A stretch of 32,968 nt of DNA from Acrocarpospora pleiomorpha (GTDB taxonomy: Bacteria > Actinomycetota > Actinomycetes > Streptosporangiales > Streptosporangiaceae): contig NZ_BLAF01000013.1 in NCBI RefSeq assembly GCF_009687885.1, positions 285,465 through 318,432 of the forward strand, read 5' to 3'. Of this stretch, positions 23,581 through 32,193 are shown piece by piece. The notes beneath the pieces are model-generated. The model did no database searches and was not told where the DNA came from. It saw nothing but the letters and a program-made list of their open reading frames with translations. Every line of letters begins with the position of its first letter. Within the stretch, counting starts at the first letter, position 1. Position numbers and translations under genes: made by a program.

Positions 23581-24528
23581 TTAAGGCGTTCCGAGGTCGC
23601 GGACGATCTGGGCGATCGGCGTCTCGTCGGCGGGAATCGGGGCGAGAACCGGGGTGGTGAGGCCGTTCGCGACGTATTCGGTGATTCGGGCGCGGCAGGT
23701 GGCGGCGTCGCCGTGCACGATCAGCTGGTCGACGAGCTCGTCGGGGATGGCTTTGAGGGCGGCTTGGCGGTCGTTGGCCGCCCAGGCCTCGTGCATCGGC
23801 CGGAGCATCTCGGCCCGGCCGAGCCAGTCGTGGAACGCCGCGTAGACGGGCACGGTCAGGTAGGCGGCGATCATACGCTTACCCAGGGCGCGGACCTTGT
23901 CGGCGTCCTCGCTGACGACCACGAACAGCCGGGCGATGAGTTCGGTATCGTCGTCGAGCTCGGCTCGGACTTTCCGTACGTCCTCCGGGGACAGCCAGTT
24001 GGTGATCGCACCGTCGGCTTCGGCGGCGGCCAGCCGCAGCATCCTCGGCCGAAGCGCGGCCAGCACGATTCTGGGTGGGATCCGAGGGGCTCGCTCGAGC
24101 TTGAACCCCTTGATGTCGAAGGTCTCGTATGTCGCGGTCACCTTCTCGCCGGCGAGCGCGGCGCGGAGGAATCTGAGGGTGTCTCTGGTACGGGCGAAGG
24201 GTTTGACGAACTCGCCCGCGTTCCACTGTTCGACGATCACGAGGGACGAAGCACCGATACCCAGGACAAACCGCTCCGGAGCGAGATCGGCCAGCGTGGC
24301 CGCGGTCATCGCCAGCAGTCCGGGACCGCGCGTGGACACGGGCACGATGGCGGTCCCCAGCCGGAGTTCGGGCGCCCACCCCGCGGCCAGCGCCAGCGGC
24401 GTGAACCCGTCGCTCCCGTTCACCTCCGCCGACCACGCGTCCGTGTATCCCAGCTTCGGCAGCTCCGCGACAAGCTCGCGATCAAGCACCTGCCCGGCGT
24501 ACGGAATCGTGATGCCCCAACGTCCCAC
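23581..24528 (-). CDS. LLM-class, probably F420-dependent oxidoreductase
   Basis: A 315-residue luciferase-like TIM-barrel enzyme. MGRWGITIPYAG, ELPKLGYTDAWSAEVNGSDGFTPLALAA, LRLGTAIVPVSTRGPGLLAMTAATLADLAPERFVLGIGASS and ITNWLSP match the actinobacterial F420-dependent branch (the oxidoreductases related to MER). It would transfer hydride between F420 and an unknown substrate. GTG at 24528 is preceded by GAGGA, which overlaps the stop codon of the upstream TetR gene; the gap is nine bases, so the two are co-transcribed. Confidence 0.88.
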   Translation of the reverse strand: MGRWGITIPYAGQVLDRELVAELPKLGYTDAWSAEVNGSDGFTPLALAAGWAPELRLGTAIVPVSTRGPGLLAMTAATLADLAPERFVLGIGASSLVIVEQWNAGEFVKPFARTRDTLRFLRAALAGEKVTATYETFDIKGFKLERAPRIPPRIVLAALRPRMLRLAAAEADGAITNWLSPEDVRKVRAELDDDTELIARLFVVVSEDADKVRALGKRMIAAYLTVPVYAAFHDWLGRAEMLRPMHEAWAANDRQAALKAIPDELVDQLIVHGDAATCRARITEYVANGLTTPVLAPIPADETPIAQIVRDLGTP

Positions 24529-24537
24529 AGTCCATCC

Positions 24538-25215
24538 TCACTCTCGAAGCTCGCGGACGACCTCGATGAAGTCCCTGGTCACACCGCGCAAACCGGGCAA
24601 GTACGACAACCCGACGAGCCTATCGACCAGCGGCACGGTTCTATCGATCAGGCGGTAGGTCCGCGCGCATCCAGCGGATGTGTCGTGTACCCAGAACAAA
24701 ACCACGCCCATCGAAAGCAACCACAACAACTCCGGCAACTCCGACCGGAGTTCGGGGTCCATTCGATCCGTACAACCGTCCACAACCTGGCGATAAATCG
24801 CGACAGACGACTCCCGCGCCGGCGCGGAATCCGCGCTGAATGGATTCAGCGGATTGCTCGGCTCGGCCGCGTGTTTATAGAATTTAACCGCGAATTCATG
24901 GTACGGCTCCGACACCCGCACCCACGCGCACAGCACCCCGCGCAGCCGCGCGGCGAACGACCCCTCGGTGGCCAGCACCTCCGCACACGCCGCTTCATGC
25001 TCGGCCTGCGCCCGGTCGTAGTACGCCTGGATCAGCTGTTCCTTCGAAGCGAAGTAGTAATACGCGTTACCCACGGAAACGCCCGCTTCGGAGGCGATTG
25101 CCCGCATTGTCGTGGCCTCGAACCCCCGTTCCCTGAACAGCCGGAGGGCTGTCTCCACAATCAGCTCCCTGGTCCTCTCGGAAGCTCTCACACGCGGCTC
25201 GGGCACATCGGTCAC
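24538..25215 (-). CDS. TetR-family transcriptional regulator
   Basis: A 225-residue regulator. The helix-turn-helix is canonical: RTRELIVETALRLFRERGFEATTMRAIASEAGVSVGNAYYYFASKEQLIQAYYDR (about residues 12-65). The C-terminal domain has VRVSEPYHEFAVKFYKHAAEPSNPLNPFS, typical of one actinobacterial TetR group. GTG at 25215 has GGGAG seven bases upstream. First gene of an operon with the LLM oxidoreductase, which it probably regulates. Confidence 0.9.
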   Translation of the reverse strand: MTDVPEPRVRASERTRELIVETALRLFRERGFEATTMRAIASEAGVSVGNAYYYFASKEQLIQAYYDRAQAEHEAACAEVLATEGSFAARLRGVLCAWVRVSEPYHEFAVKFYKHAAEPSNPLNPFSADSAPARESSVAIYRQVVDGCTDRMDPELRSELPELLWLLSMGVVLFWVHDTSAGCARTYRLIDRTVPLVDRLVGLSYLPGLRGVTRDFIEVVRELRE

Positions 25216-25335
25216 TGTACGGCTCCCGCCCCCGTTAGGTCATGGACCCACCAGATGATGCGCATCCTGGGGCAAACTCTCACCCCACACAGGGATGGGC
25301 GCGACATCCCGGTGGGATTGATCCTTTTGGCAACT

Positions 25336-25360
25336 CCCCCACGACTGAGAGTAACGGGGG
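25336..25360 (+). promoter_or_regulatory. Stem that may mask the ribosome binding site of the secreted-protein gene
   Basis: CCCCC (25336-25340) can pair with GGGGG (25356-25360), the only purine-rich site before the GTG at 25369. The loop is 15 bases. It is a small structure and could be coincidental in GC-rich DNA. Confidence 0.25.
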
Positions 25361-25368
25361 AAACCGAG

Positions 25369-26064
25369 GTGCAGTTACGTCACACTTTGTGGGGTGCGGC
25401 CGGAATGACGATGATTGTCCTGACCACCCTGCCCATGAACAGCAGGCCGGCCGCGGCTCGCCACGACACCACCGCCCAGCAGGACACCGCTGCCCGCCAG
25501 GACACCAACGGCGGGACGCCGATCCGGCGTGCTCCGGCGTCATCGGTGCAGATCCGGCCGCCGCTCCAGGCGCTCCGCACGAAAGGCCGGGCCGCCGCCG
25601 CCCTGCGCCACCGGATCGCGGCCACGAAAGGCAAGGTGAGAGGCACCACGTGGCACGGCCGCGCGTCCGGCCTGCGAATCAGCGGTAACCGTGCCATGCG
25701 CCGCATCTCCCGAGCCGGCCTCGGCTGGCAGGCCACCGGCAGATGCACCGACCAGAACCGCCCGTACTGCACCTCGCTCCACTCGATCCGGTACGGCACA
25801 CTCATGAAAACCATCGACCTCAAACGCCGCAGCGGCTGCCGAATCGTCATCACCGGCGGCACCGAAACCGGCCACGCCCACGGCGTCTACAGCCACGGCA
25901 ACGGCTACAAAGTCGACATCAGACACAATGAATGCATCGACTCATATATAACCCGAAAATTCCGTTTCTACCGCACCCGGGGGGACGGAGCCGCCCTCTA
26001 CCGCAACAAGGAAAACGACATATACGCCCGCGAACCCGACCACTGGGACCTACTACTGCACTAA
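25369..26064 (+). CDS. Secreted protein with possible M15-peptidase-like motifs
   Basis: About 231 residues from the GTG at 25369. A signal peptide is likely: short basic start, hydrophobic LWGAAGMTMIVLTTLPM, and an AXA site near RPAAA. After an Ala/Arg-rich region (about residues 35-110) comes a compact C-terminal domain with four Cys (GRCTDQ, PYCTSL, SGCRIV, NECIDS). The run CRIVITGGTETGHAHGVYSHGNGYKVDI, then DHWDLLLH at the C-terminus, resembles the His-x6-Asp...His arrangement of LAS/M15 zinc peptidases (H in SHGNG, D in KVDI, H in DHW). Such enzymes trim peptidoglycan peptides. The resemblance is by eye and partial. It is divergent from the TetR-LLM operon. Confidence 0.65.
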   Translation: MQLRHTLWGAAGMTMIVLTTLPMNSRPAAARHDTTAQQDTAARQDTNGGTPIRRAPASSVQIRPPLQALRTKGRAAAALRHRIAATKGKVRGTTWHGRASGLRISGNRAMRRISRAGLGWQATGRCTDQNRPYCTSLHSIRYGTLMKTIDLKRRSGCRIVITGGTETGHAHGVYSHGNGYKVDIRHNECIDSYITRKFRFYRTRGDGAALYRNKENDIYAREPDHWDLLLH

Positions 26065-26070
26065 CGACAC

Positions 26071-26096
26071 GGGGACCCTCAACGCCGAGGGTCCCC
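26071..26096. terminator. Bidirectional terminator hairpin
   Basis: GGGGACCCTC (26071-26080) and GAGGGTCCCC (26087-26096) are perfect 10-bp arms around a six-base loop. It lies seven bases after the secreted-protein stop (26064) and seven before the asd stop (26104) on the other strand. Confidence 0.85.
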
Positions 26097-26103
26097 GGTC
26101 TCG

Positions 26104-27165
26104 TCAGAACTCCGTGGCGACGATGAGTTCCGCGATCTCGGCAGCGTTCAGAGCGGCTCCCTTGCGGAGATTGTCCCCGCACACGAACAGATCGAGCGTG
26201 TTCGGGAAGTCGATCGCCTGGCGGACTCGTCCCACATACGTCGGGTCGGTCCCGACCACGTCCGCGGGGGTCGGATACACACCGTTCGCCGGATCGTCCA
26301 TCACGACCACCGTCGGCGCGGCGTTCAGGATGCGATGGGCGTCCGCGACCGTGACCTCGCCCGCGAAAGTCGCGTGCACGGCCAGCGAGTGAGTGGTGAT
26401 CACCGGCACCCGCACGCAGGTCGCGGACACCTTGAGGTCCGCAATGCCGAGGATCTTGCGCGACTCGTTGCGGAGCTTGAGTTCCTCCGACGCCCAGCCG
26501 TCCTCCTTGAGCGACCCCGCCCACGGCACGACGTTGAACGCCACCGGAGCCGGGAACGGCGACTCCTCAGGCAGCTTGTTCTGGAGGGCCTTCCGGACAT
26601 CACCGGCGGTCTGGCCGATCGTCCGGTCCCCAGCCAGGGCTTCGATCTCATCGTAAAGACGAGCGGAACCGGCGACTCCTGCCCCGGACACGGCCTGATA
26701 CGAAGCCACGACAAGCTCCCGCAGGCCGTACTCCGCGTGCAGAGCGCCCATCGCGGCCATCATCGAGAGGGTCGTGCAGTTGGGCGTGGAGACGATGCCG
26801 AGCGGCCGGGTTCTCGCGTCGTCGGGATTGACCTCGGGAACGACCAACGGAACCTGCGGATTCATCCGGAAAGTTCCGGACTTGTCGATGGCGATGGCGC
26901 CGCGCGCGGCCGCGATCGGAACCCAGTCGGCGGAGACCTCGTCGGGCACATCGAAGATCGCGATGTCCACGCCGTCGAAGACCTCGGGGGCCAGCGCCTG
27001 GACGACCACGTCCTCGCCGCGCACCCGCAGGACCTTCCCCGCCGACCGCGCCGACGCGACCAGCCGGATCTCGCCGTAAATGTCCGCGCGAGACGAGATG
27101 ATCTCGCGCATCACGGTGCCGACGGCACCGGTCGCCCCCACCAGGGCAAGAGTGGGCTTGCTCAT
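26104..27165 (-). CDS. asd: Aspartate-semialdehyde dehydrogenase
   Basis: A 353-residue NADPH-dependent enzyme converting aspartyl-4-phosphate to aspartate semialdehyde, the branch point to Lys/diaminopimelate, Thr and Met. The N-terminal Rossmann motif is [18 protein letters not shown]. The catalytic Cys lies in [14 protein letters not shown], and the substrate region in [14 protein letters not shown]. Length is normal for the family. Its ATG overlaps the aspartokinase stop (ATGA-type, four bases), so the two are translationally coupled. It is the last gene before the terminator at 26071-26096. Confidence 0.96.
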   Translation of the reverse strand: MSKPTLALVGATGAVGTVMREIISSRADIYGEIRLVASARSAGKVLRVRGEDVVVQALAPEVFDGVDIAIFDVPDEVSADWVPIAAARGAIAIDKSGTFRMNPQVPLVVPEVNPDDARTRPLGIVSTPNCTTLSMMAAMGALHAEYGLRELVVASYQAVSGAGVAGSARLYDEIEALAGDRTIGQTAGDVRKALQNKLPEESPFPAPVAFNVVPWAGSLKEDGWASEELKLRNESRKILGIADLKVSATCVRVPVITTHSLAVHATFAGEVTVADAHRILNAAPTVVVMDDPANGVYPTPADVVGTDPTYVGRVRQAIDFPNTLDLFVCGDNLRKGAALNAAEIAELIVATEF

Positions 27166-27683
27166 CGTCCGGTCCCCCCGTACACCACGGCCTCTACCTG
27201 GTCGGCGTCCAGATCGAACGCCGAGTGCGCGGCGTTGACGGCCGCGTCCACCTCGTTCTGCCCCACGATCACCGAGATCCGGATCTCCGACGTGGAGATC
27301 ATCTCGATGTTCACCCCGGCATCCGCCAGCGCCCCGAAGAACTTGGCGGTGACCCCCGGATGCGAGCGCATGCCCGCCCCGATCAGCGACACCTTCCCGA
27401 TCTGGTCGTCGAATAGCAGGCTCTCGAACACCACCTGATCCTGGATCTTCTTCAACGCGGTCAGCGCGGTCTGCGCGTCCGCCGTCGGCAGCGTGAACGA
27501 GATGTCGGTACGGCCGGTGGCCGCCGCGGACACGTTCTGCACGATCATGTCGATGTTGATCTCGGCATCCGCCAGGGTGCGGAAGATGGCCGCGGCCTCG
27601 CCCACTTTGTCCGGCACCCCGACCACAGTGATCTTGGCCTCGCTCCGGTCATGCGCCACGCCGGAGATGATGGGCTGCTCCAT
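27162..27683 (-). CDS. Probable aspartokinase beta subunit from an internal start
   Basis: Within the aspartokinase gene an in-frame ATG at 27683 ([17 protein letters not shown]) has AAGGA six bases upstream (27690-27694). This is the position where alpha2-beta2 aspartokinases, such as that of Corynebacterium glutamicum, start the beta chain from the same frame. The product would be the two ACT domains alone, about 173 residues. Family knowledge plus the visible site support it. Confidence 0.6.
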   Translation of the reverse strand: MEQPIISGVAHDRSEAKITVVGVPDKVGEAAAIFRTLADAEINIDMIVQNVSAAATGRTDISFTLPTADAQTALTALKKIQDQVVFESLLFDDQIGKVSLIGAGMRSHPGVTAKFFGALADAGVNIEMISTSEIRISVIVGQNEVDAAVNAAHSAFDLDADQVEAVVYGGTGR

Positions 27684-28436
27684 CTCGCTTCCTTCGGTCT
27701 TGGGATCGGAGAAGACCCAGGTGCCTTCCCTGGTGCTGAACGAGCTTCTGACATGGATCGGGACGTTGAACCTGCGCGCGTACTCCACGCAGCGCAGGTG
27801 CAGGATCTTGGCCCCGCAGGCCGCCATCTCCAGCGTCTCCTCGTACGAGAGGTGCGGGATCTTCTTGGCCCGCTTCACGATCCGCGGATCGGCGGTGAAA
27901 ATGCCATCCACATCGGTGTAGATCTCGCAGACGTCCGCCTGGAGGGCGGCGGCGAGCGCGACGGCCGTGGTGTCGGAGCCGCCGCGGCCGAGGGTGGTGA
28001 TGTCCTTGGTGTTCTGCGAGACGCCCTGGAACCCGGCCACGATCGCGATGTGGCCGTTCCCGATGGACTCGCGCAGCCGCGACGGCGTCACGTCGATGAT
28101 GCGCGCCCTGCCGTGCGAGGAGTCGGTGATCACGCCCGCCTGCGAGCCGGTGAAGCTGCGCGCCTCGTGCCCGAGGTTGGCGATCGCCATCGCCAGCAGC
28201 GCCATCGAGATGCGCTCGCCGGAGGTCAGGAGCATGTCCAGTTCGCGCCCCGGCGGGAGTGGCGACACCTGCTTCGCCAGCTCGAGCAGCTCGTCCGTCG
28301 TGTCGCCCATGGCGGAGACGATCACCACGACGTCGTTGCCGGCTTTTTTCGTCGCGACGATCCGCTGCGCCACCCGCTTGATGCAGGAGGCGTCGGCGAC
28401 GGACGAACCACCATATTTCTGGACAACGAGCGCCAC
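27162..28436 (-). CDS. lysC: Aspartokinase
   Basis: A 424-residue enzyme phosphorylating aspartate, the first step of the aspartate-family pathway. The kinase domain starts [23 protein letters not shown] and includes [18 protein letters not shown] and [18 protein letters not shown]. The C-terminal part holds two ACT domains that usually bind Lys and Thr for feedback inhibition ([17 protein letters not shown] and [20 protein letters not shown]). The GTG at 28436 is preferred because GGGAG lies eight bases upstream; a GTG at 28475 would add 13 residues. An internal start likely also makes a beta subunit. Confidence 0.95.
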   Translation of the reverse strand: MALVVQKYGGSSVADASCIKRVAQRIVATKKAGNDVVVIVSAMGDTTDELLELAKQVSPLPPGRELDMLLTSGERISMALLAMAIANLGHEARSFTGSQAGVITDSSHGRARIIDVTPSRLRESIGNGHIAIVAGFQGVSQNTKDITTLGRGGSDTTAVALAAALQADVCEIYTDVDGIFTADPRIVKRAKKIPHLSYEETLEMAACGAKILHLRCVEYARRFNVPIHVRSSFSTREGTWVFSDPKTEGSEMEQPIISGVAHDRSEAKITVVGVPDKVGEAAAIFRTLADAEINIDMIVQNVSAAATGRTDISFTLPTADAQTALTALKKIQDQVVFESLLFDDQIGKVSLIGAGMRSHPGVTAKFFGALADAGVNIEMISTSEIRISVIVGQNEVDAAVNAAHSAFDLDADQVEAVVYGGTGR

Positions 28437-28474
28437 TGGAGTGTCTCCCGTACAAATTTGGGACGTGGAGCTCA

Positions 28475-28502
28475 CAGTCTAACGGCGCGTCTCACCAGCC
28501 CA
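28475..28502 (-). promoter_or_regulatory. Candidate aspartokinase promoter
   Basis: On the minus strand TTGGGC (about 28497-28502) and TAGACT (about 28475-28480) are spaced 16 bases apart, some 40 bases before the GTG at 28436. CACAGTCT at 28473-28480 has an inverted copy AGACTGTG at 28532-28539 at the end of the preceding gene. The match to a housekeeping promoter is moderate. Confidence 0.35.
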
Positions 28503-28529
28503 ACTGGTTTAGTCCGCCATCTGGACAGC

Positions 28530-29060
28530 TCAGACTGTGGTAGTCTCCTCGGCCACATCAAGCCGAGTATGCGCGACCAGCGCCTGCAAGGCCCGCAGCG
28601 CCGCCCCGGCGTGGTTCCCCCAGGTGTTGAAATATGAGTACTGCCACCACCACAACGCCTCAAGCGGACGCCCGGCCCGATAGTGGCGCAGCCCGTGAAT
28701 CAGATCCGCCGCCACCGCCGTCAGATCATCCGACAGCCGGTACGGCGTGACCGCCGTGTCCTTGTACGGATCGAACACCTCGGCGTAATCGTCCACCGGG
28801 CCCAGCCGGGCGGCGAGAGCCGTACGCAACGGATCTATGTCGGGATCCTCGCTCAGCGCGGGCTCGAAGTTGCCCTGCAGGATCACGTCCTGCACCGCCG
28901 CGAGCTGGGTTCCGGCCAGGCTCACCTGGGCGACCTCGACCAGCAGCAGCGGCAGGATGGCGTTCCCGCCCTCCCCGCCCGCCAGCCGGGTCAGGCCGTC
29001 AAGATAGTTCTGCGCGTGCCCGGCAACCCGGTCGGCCAGCGCGTTCCACTCATCAAACAT
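28530..29060 (-). CDS. DUF5063 domain protein
   Basis: About 176 residues, soluble and mainly helical, with [62 protein letters not shown] and [29 protein letters not shown]. This matches the DUF5063 family found next to recR in actinomycetes; its function is unknown. ATG at 29060 has GGAGG eight bases upstream and overlaps the recR stop by eight bases, so it is coupled to recR. Confidence 0.85.
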   Translation of the reverse strand: MFDEWNALADRVAGHAQNYLDGLTRLAGGEGGNAILPLLLVEVAQVSLAGTQLAAVQDVILQGNFEPALSEDPDIDPLRTALAARLGPVDDYAEVFDPYKDTAVTPYRLSDDLTAVAADLIHGLRHYRAGRPLEALWWWQYSYFNTWGNHAGAALRALQALVAHTRLDVAEETTTV

Positions 29061-29652
29061 CCAGGAGCCTCCGTCCCTCGAATGCGCGGCCCAGGGTGAC
29101 CTCGTCGGCATACTCGAGATCACCGCCCACGGGCAGACCGCTGGCCAATCGTGTCACTCTGAGTCCCATGGGCTTGACGAGCCTAGCGAGATATGTGGCC
29201 GTCGCCTCGCCTTCCAGGTTCGGGTCGGTGGCCAGGATCAGCTCCGTCACCGCGCCGTCGGCCAGCCGGGTCATCAGTTCCCGGATCCGCAGATCGTCGG
29301 GCCCGACGCCGTCGATCGGGCTGATCGCGCCGCCGAGCACGTGATAACGACCGCGGAACTCGCGTGTCTTCTCGATCGCGATGACGTCCTTGGACTCCTC
29401 CACCACGCAGATCACCTGGGGGTCGCGGCGCGGGTCACGGCAGACCCGGCACTCCTGCTCGGCGGCCACGTTCCCGCAGACCCGGCAGAAGCTGACCTTC
29501 TCCTTGACCTCCAGCAGCGCGTGCGCCAGCCGCTTCACCTCGGCCGGATCGGCCGCGAGCAGGTGGAACGCGATCCGCTGGGCGCTCTTGGGACCGACGC
29601 CCGGCAGCAGCCCGAGCTCGTCGATCAGGTTCTGGACGACGCCTTCGTACAT
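29053..29652 (-). CDS. recR: Recombination mediator protein RecR
   Basis: A 199-residue protein that, with RecO, loads RecA at gaps. The N-terminal helix-hairpin-helix ([24 protein letters not shown]) is followed by a four-Cys zinc finger ([16 protein letters not shown]) and a Toprim domain ([57 protein letters not shown]). Length is standard. The ATG at 29652 lies five bases after the ybaB stop. Part of the ybaB-recR-DUF5063 operon. Confidence 0.96.
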   Translation of the reverse strand: MYEGVVQNLIDELGLLPGVGPKSAQRIAFHLLAADPAEVKRLAHALLEVKEKVSFCRVCGNVAAEQECRVCRDPRRDPQVICVVEESKDVIAIEKTREFRGRYHVLGGAISPIDGVGPDDLRIRELMTRLADGAVTELILATDPNLEGEATATYLARLVKPMGLRVTRLASGLPVGGDLEYADEVTLGRAFEGRRLLDV

Positions 29653-29657
29653 GACCG

Positions 29658-30008
29658 CTAGAACCCGGGGAGCTGGCCGAAGCCGCCCCCGCCGAGGCCC
29701 TGCGCGAGCGGGCCGAGCTTTTCCTGCTGGAGTTCGGCGGCGGCCCTGACCGCGTCTCGCACGGCGGCGATGACCAGGTCGGCGATGGTCTCCGCGGTCT
29801 CCTCGGGATCCTTCGGATCGATCGCCTTCGGGTCGATCGTGAGCTCGAGCAGCTCGCCACTGCCGTTCACGGTGGCCACCACCATGCCGCCGCCCGAGGT
29901 GCCCTCCACCTGGGCGTCGTTCAGCTCCTGCTGGGCCGATGCGAGCTGCTGCTGCACCAGCTGGGCCTGCTCCAGCAACTGCTGCAGGTTCACATCTCCT
30001 GGGTTCAC
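29658..30008 (-). CDS. ybaB: YbaB/EbfC nucleoid-associated protein
   Basis: A 116-residue DNA-binding protein of the YbaB/EbfC family: [30 protein letters not shown] is the N-terminal helix, then [22 protein letters not shown], with helices after [23 protein letters not shown] and a Gly-rich tail. GTG at 30008 with GAGGAG nine bases upstream is the likely start; a second GTG follows five codons later. It leads the operon with recR. dnaX, often just upstream of ybaB, lies 2.7 kb away here. Confidence 0.93.
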   Translation of the reverse strand: MNPGDVNLQQLLEQAQLVQQQLASAQQELNDAQVEGTSGGGMVVATVNGSGELLELTIDPKAIDPKDPEETAETIADLVIAAVRDAVRAAAELQQEKLGPLAQGLGGGGFGQLPGF

Positions 30009-30052
30009 AATCGTGCACTCCTCAGCCGGATGGCGACATGCCGTCGCGACCG

Positions 30053-30085
30053 AGCCTACGGTGTTCGCGGCTCATCTGAACACCG
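30053..30085 (-). promoter_or_regulatory. ybaB promoter with an inverted repeat over its spacer
   Basis: On the minus strand TAGGCT (30053-30058) is a good -10, about 45 bases before the ybaB start. Immediately upstream, CGGTGTTC (30059-30066) and GAACACCG (30078-30085) form a perfect 8-bp inverted repeat with an 11-base spacer, covering the -10/-35 spacer and the weak -35 (TGTTCA). A third half-site, GTGTGTTC, lies near 30095. This is the layout of a repressor operator; the protein is unknown. Confidence 0.5.
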
Positions 30086-30120
30086 GCGCACGGTGTGTGT
30101 TCCGCTCCATCAAGAGCCCC

Positions 30121-30163
30121 AGGCCGGGTCCCGGCCCCCCTCCAAGCGTCCGAGACCCGGCCT
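30121..30163. promoter_or_regulatory. Competing hairpins between ybaB and the GAF-regulator gene
   Basis: AGGCCGGGTC (30121-30130) pairs perfectly with GACCCGGCCT (30154-30163). The same left part also forms GGCCGGG-T-CCCGGCC (30122-30136) by itself, so two exclusive structures are possible. It may be a terminator remnant, an operator, or a leader element for the minus-strand operon. The rest of the 311-base gap holds no gene. Confidence 0.4.
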
Positions 30164-30319
30164 CAACCACTCCAGGTCGGCCGCGGCCCGGTGTGGTGTG
30201 CCCAACGTAACTCGCCTAAGGTTGCATACAGGTTGCGATCAATCGGTTACTCATGGAGATTATCGTAATCGGCTGAGGGCCCCCTTCCGGTCCACACAGG
30301 CTTGTCCGGGAAGACTGGG

Positions 30320-31729
30320 ATGACAATGCAGGAAACGCGATTCCGCCGGATGCACGAAGCCGTCATGTCCGGAAATATGCCGAACGGGGGAGGCCCCCGG
30401 AAGGTCATCTCCGCCTCTTGGCGGCGCTCGCTGGAGGCGGGGATCCACCCCGAGGTGCGGGCCGCGCCGCTCGTCTACGACGCGGGCGACATCGGAGACG
30501 CGCGCTCGGCGCACCCGTTGAACGAGGTGCTGCCGCTGCTGAACCACACCCTGCTGCAGATCGCCGACGAGGCCGCGCACATCATGGTGGTCGCCGACGC
30601 GGACGGGCACATCCTCTGGCGGGACGGGCACCGCGAGGTGCTCCAGCGTGCGGACACGATCGGGCTGGCGGCCGGCTTCGCCTGGTCGGAGGAGGCGGTG
30701 GGCACCAACGGCATCGGGACCGCGCTGGCGACCGGGCGACCGACGCCGGTGTACTCGGCGGAGCATCTGATCAGGGTGCTGCATCACTGGTCGTGCGTGG
30801 GGTCGCCGATCATCGATCCGGATACCGGGTCGGTGCTGGGGTGCGTCGACATCAGCGGCACCACCAAGTCGCTGCCGCCCGCGACCGTCGCGCTGGTCGG
30901 GGCCGCCGCCCAGCTGGCGGAGAGCCACCTGGCGTTGCGGATGCGCGAGTCCGACGAGCGGATCCGGTCCCGGCACCAGAGCCGGTTACGGGCGTCCGGG
31001 CTGCTGGTGACCCCCTCCGGGCGGGTCATCAGCGGGCTTGGCGGCGAGCGGCTCACGCTGCCGGTGGCCAGTGATCGAATGGTGCTTCCTGACGGGCGAG
31101 CCGCGCGGGTCGAATCCCTCGGCGACGCCTACCTGATCATGCCGTTCGGCGTCTCGGAACCGCCCCGCCTCCGCCTCACCCTGCTCGGCTCCGAGCGCCC
31201 CCACGCCGAACTCGACGGCGCCCACGTGCCGCTCTCCCTCCGGCACGCCGAGATCCTCGCGCTGCTCGCCTCCCATCCGCGCGGGCTCACCGCCGAGCAG
31301 CTGTCCTTTCTGCTGTACGGCGATGAGGGCAATCCGGTGACGATCCGGGCGGAGATCCACCGGCTCAGGGCGCAGCTGTCCGGGGCCGTGGCCGCGAAGC
31401 CGTACCGGCTGGTCGGGGAGGTCGAATCGGACGTCCTCAGCGTCCGCCGGGCCCTGTCCACCGGGGACCTGGCGACGATCACGCGCCTCTACCAAGGACC
31501 GCTGTTACCACGCTCCGAATCCCCCGCTCTTCGCCGCGAACGCGACGAACTAGACGCGCGGGTACGCTCCGAGCTCCTCGCCAGAGGTTCCATCGACGAC
31601 CTGTGGACCTTCGCCCAGACCCCCACCGGCCATGACGACGGCGAAATCTTGGAACACATCATCACCAAAACCTCCCCCAACGACCACCGCCATGCGGCTG
31701 CCCGGGTTCGTCTGAGCGCTGACACGTAG
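30320..31729 (+). CDS. GAF-domain transcriptional regulator with C-terminal winged helix
   Basis: About 469 residues. An AcoR-like N-terminus (RKVISASWRRSLEAGIHPE) leads into a GAF domain (about 75-215) with WSEEAVGTNGIGTALATGRPTPVYSAEHL, HHWSCVGSPIIDPDTGSVLGCVDISG, the form seen in acetoin/aldehyde-type activators. The sigma54 ATPase of AcoR is absent. Instead residues about 290-400 look like an OmpR/SARP-type winged helix (LSLRHAEILALLASHPRGLTAEQLSFLLYG, VTIRAEIHRLRAQL), ending in a short BTAD-like tail (YQGPLLPRSESPALRRERDEL). ATG at 30320 with GGGAAG six bases upstream. In other actinomycetes such regulators sit near aldehyde dehydrogenase genes; none is here. The next gene starts eight bases after its stop. 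Confidence 0.85.
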   Translation: MTMQETRFRRMHEAVMSGNMPNGGGPRKVISASWRRSLEAGIHPEVRAAPLVYDAGDIGDARSAHPLNEVLPLLNHTLLQIADEAAHIMVVADADGHILWRDGHREVLQRADTIGLAAGFAWSEEAVGTNGIGTALATGRPTPVYSAEHLIRVLHHWSCVGSPIIDPDTGSVLGCVDISGTTKSLPPATVALVGAAAQLAESHLALRMRESDERIRSRHQSRLRASGLLVTPSGRVISGLGGERLTLPVASDRMVLPDGRAARVESLGDAYLIMPFGVSEPPRLRLTLLGSERPHAELDGAHVPLSLRHAEILALLASHPRGLTAEQLSFLLYGDEGNPVTIRAEIHRLRAQLSGAVAAKPYRLVGEVESDVLSVRRALSTGDLATITRLYQGPLLPRSESPALRRERDELDARVRSELLARGSIDDLWTFAQTPTGHDDGEILEHIITKTSPNDHRHAAARVRLSADT

Positions 31730-31737
31730 GAGGGCTC

Positions 31738-32193
31738 ATGCTGTTCGGCCGAATAATGGCTGCTGTTGTGCTCTTGATGGGCGTGACTTTCCGGAACGGC
31801 GGCGAGTTGGACGGCTTCACGATCGGTCACGTCCCTGTTGGGGGTCAGACCTCCGATTTCGCGTACGAGTGGGAGGACGTCCGATTCGTTTCCCGGGTCT
31901 GGGAGCGGGAGAGTGAGGGCGTCTCCCACGTGGACCTGAAAATCGCCATCCTGCGCGGCCCACGGCTGAGCGCACTCCCGGCGTTGCGCGCCTTCTTGGC
32001 GGAGTACCACGAGCACGACCCGGAGGCCTGGCACCTGGACGAGTTCCAGAATGGGTCCTATCGGGGGTATATCAACGACTCGGAGGCCTTCTGGCTGACC
32101 TCTGCCGGAGTGGCCGTCTCGGTCAGGATCCCGTCCGGCACGCTCACCCCGGACGACCTCCGGACCACGGCTCTGTCCATCCGGCCGACCTGA
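31738..32193 (+). CDS. Small protein of unknown function
   Basis: 151 residues from the ATG at 31738, with AGGAGGG three to four bases upstream; an ATG at 31777 would drop a hydrophobic N-terminus (FGRIMAAVVLLMG). The core reads LDGFTIGHVPVG, SDFAYEWEDVRFVSRVWER, HVDLKIAILRGPRLSALPALRAFLAEYHEHDPEAW, AFWLTSAGVAVSVRIPSG. I do not recognise a named domain, though such proteins are common in Streptosporangiales-like genomes. It follows the GAF regulator by eight bases and probably shares its transcript. Confidence 0.65.
   Translation: MLFGRIMAAVVLLMGVTFRNGGELDGFTIGHVPVGGQTSDFAYEWEDVRFVSRVWERESEGVSHVDLKIAILRGPRLSALPALRAFLAEYHEHDPEAWHLDEFQNGSYRGYINDSEAFWLTSAGVAVSVRIPSGTLTPDDLRTTALSIRPT

Noticed and set aside
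23713..25368. Long plus-strand frame in line with the secreted-protein gene
   Set aside because: It is antisense to the LLM and TetR genes. The signal peptide begins only at 25369.
25216..25368. c-di-AMP riboswitch before the secreted cell-wall-type protein
   Set aside because: The conserved core segments of the ydaO-type riboswitch are not present; only a short C5/G5 stem is seen.
30059..30105. LexA/SOS box upstream of ybaB-recR
   Set aside because: The half-sites face as GTTC...GAAC with the wrong order and spacing for the actinobacterial GAAC-N4-GTTC box.
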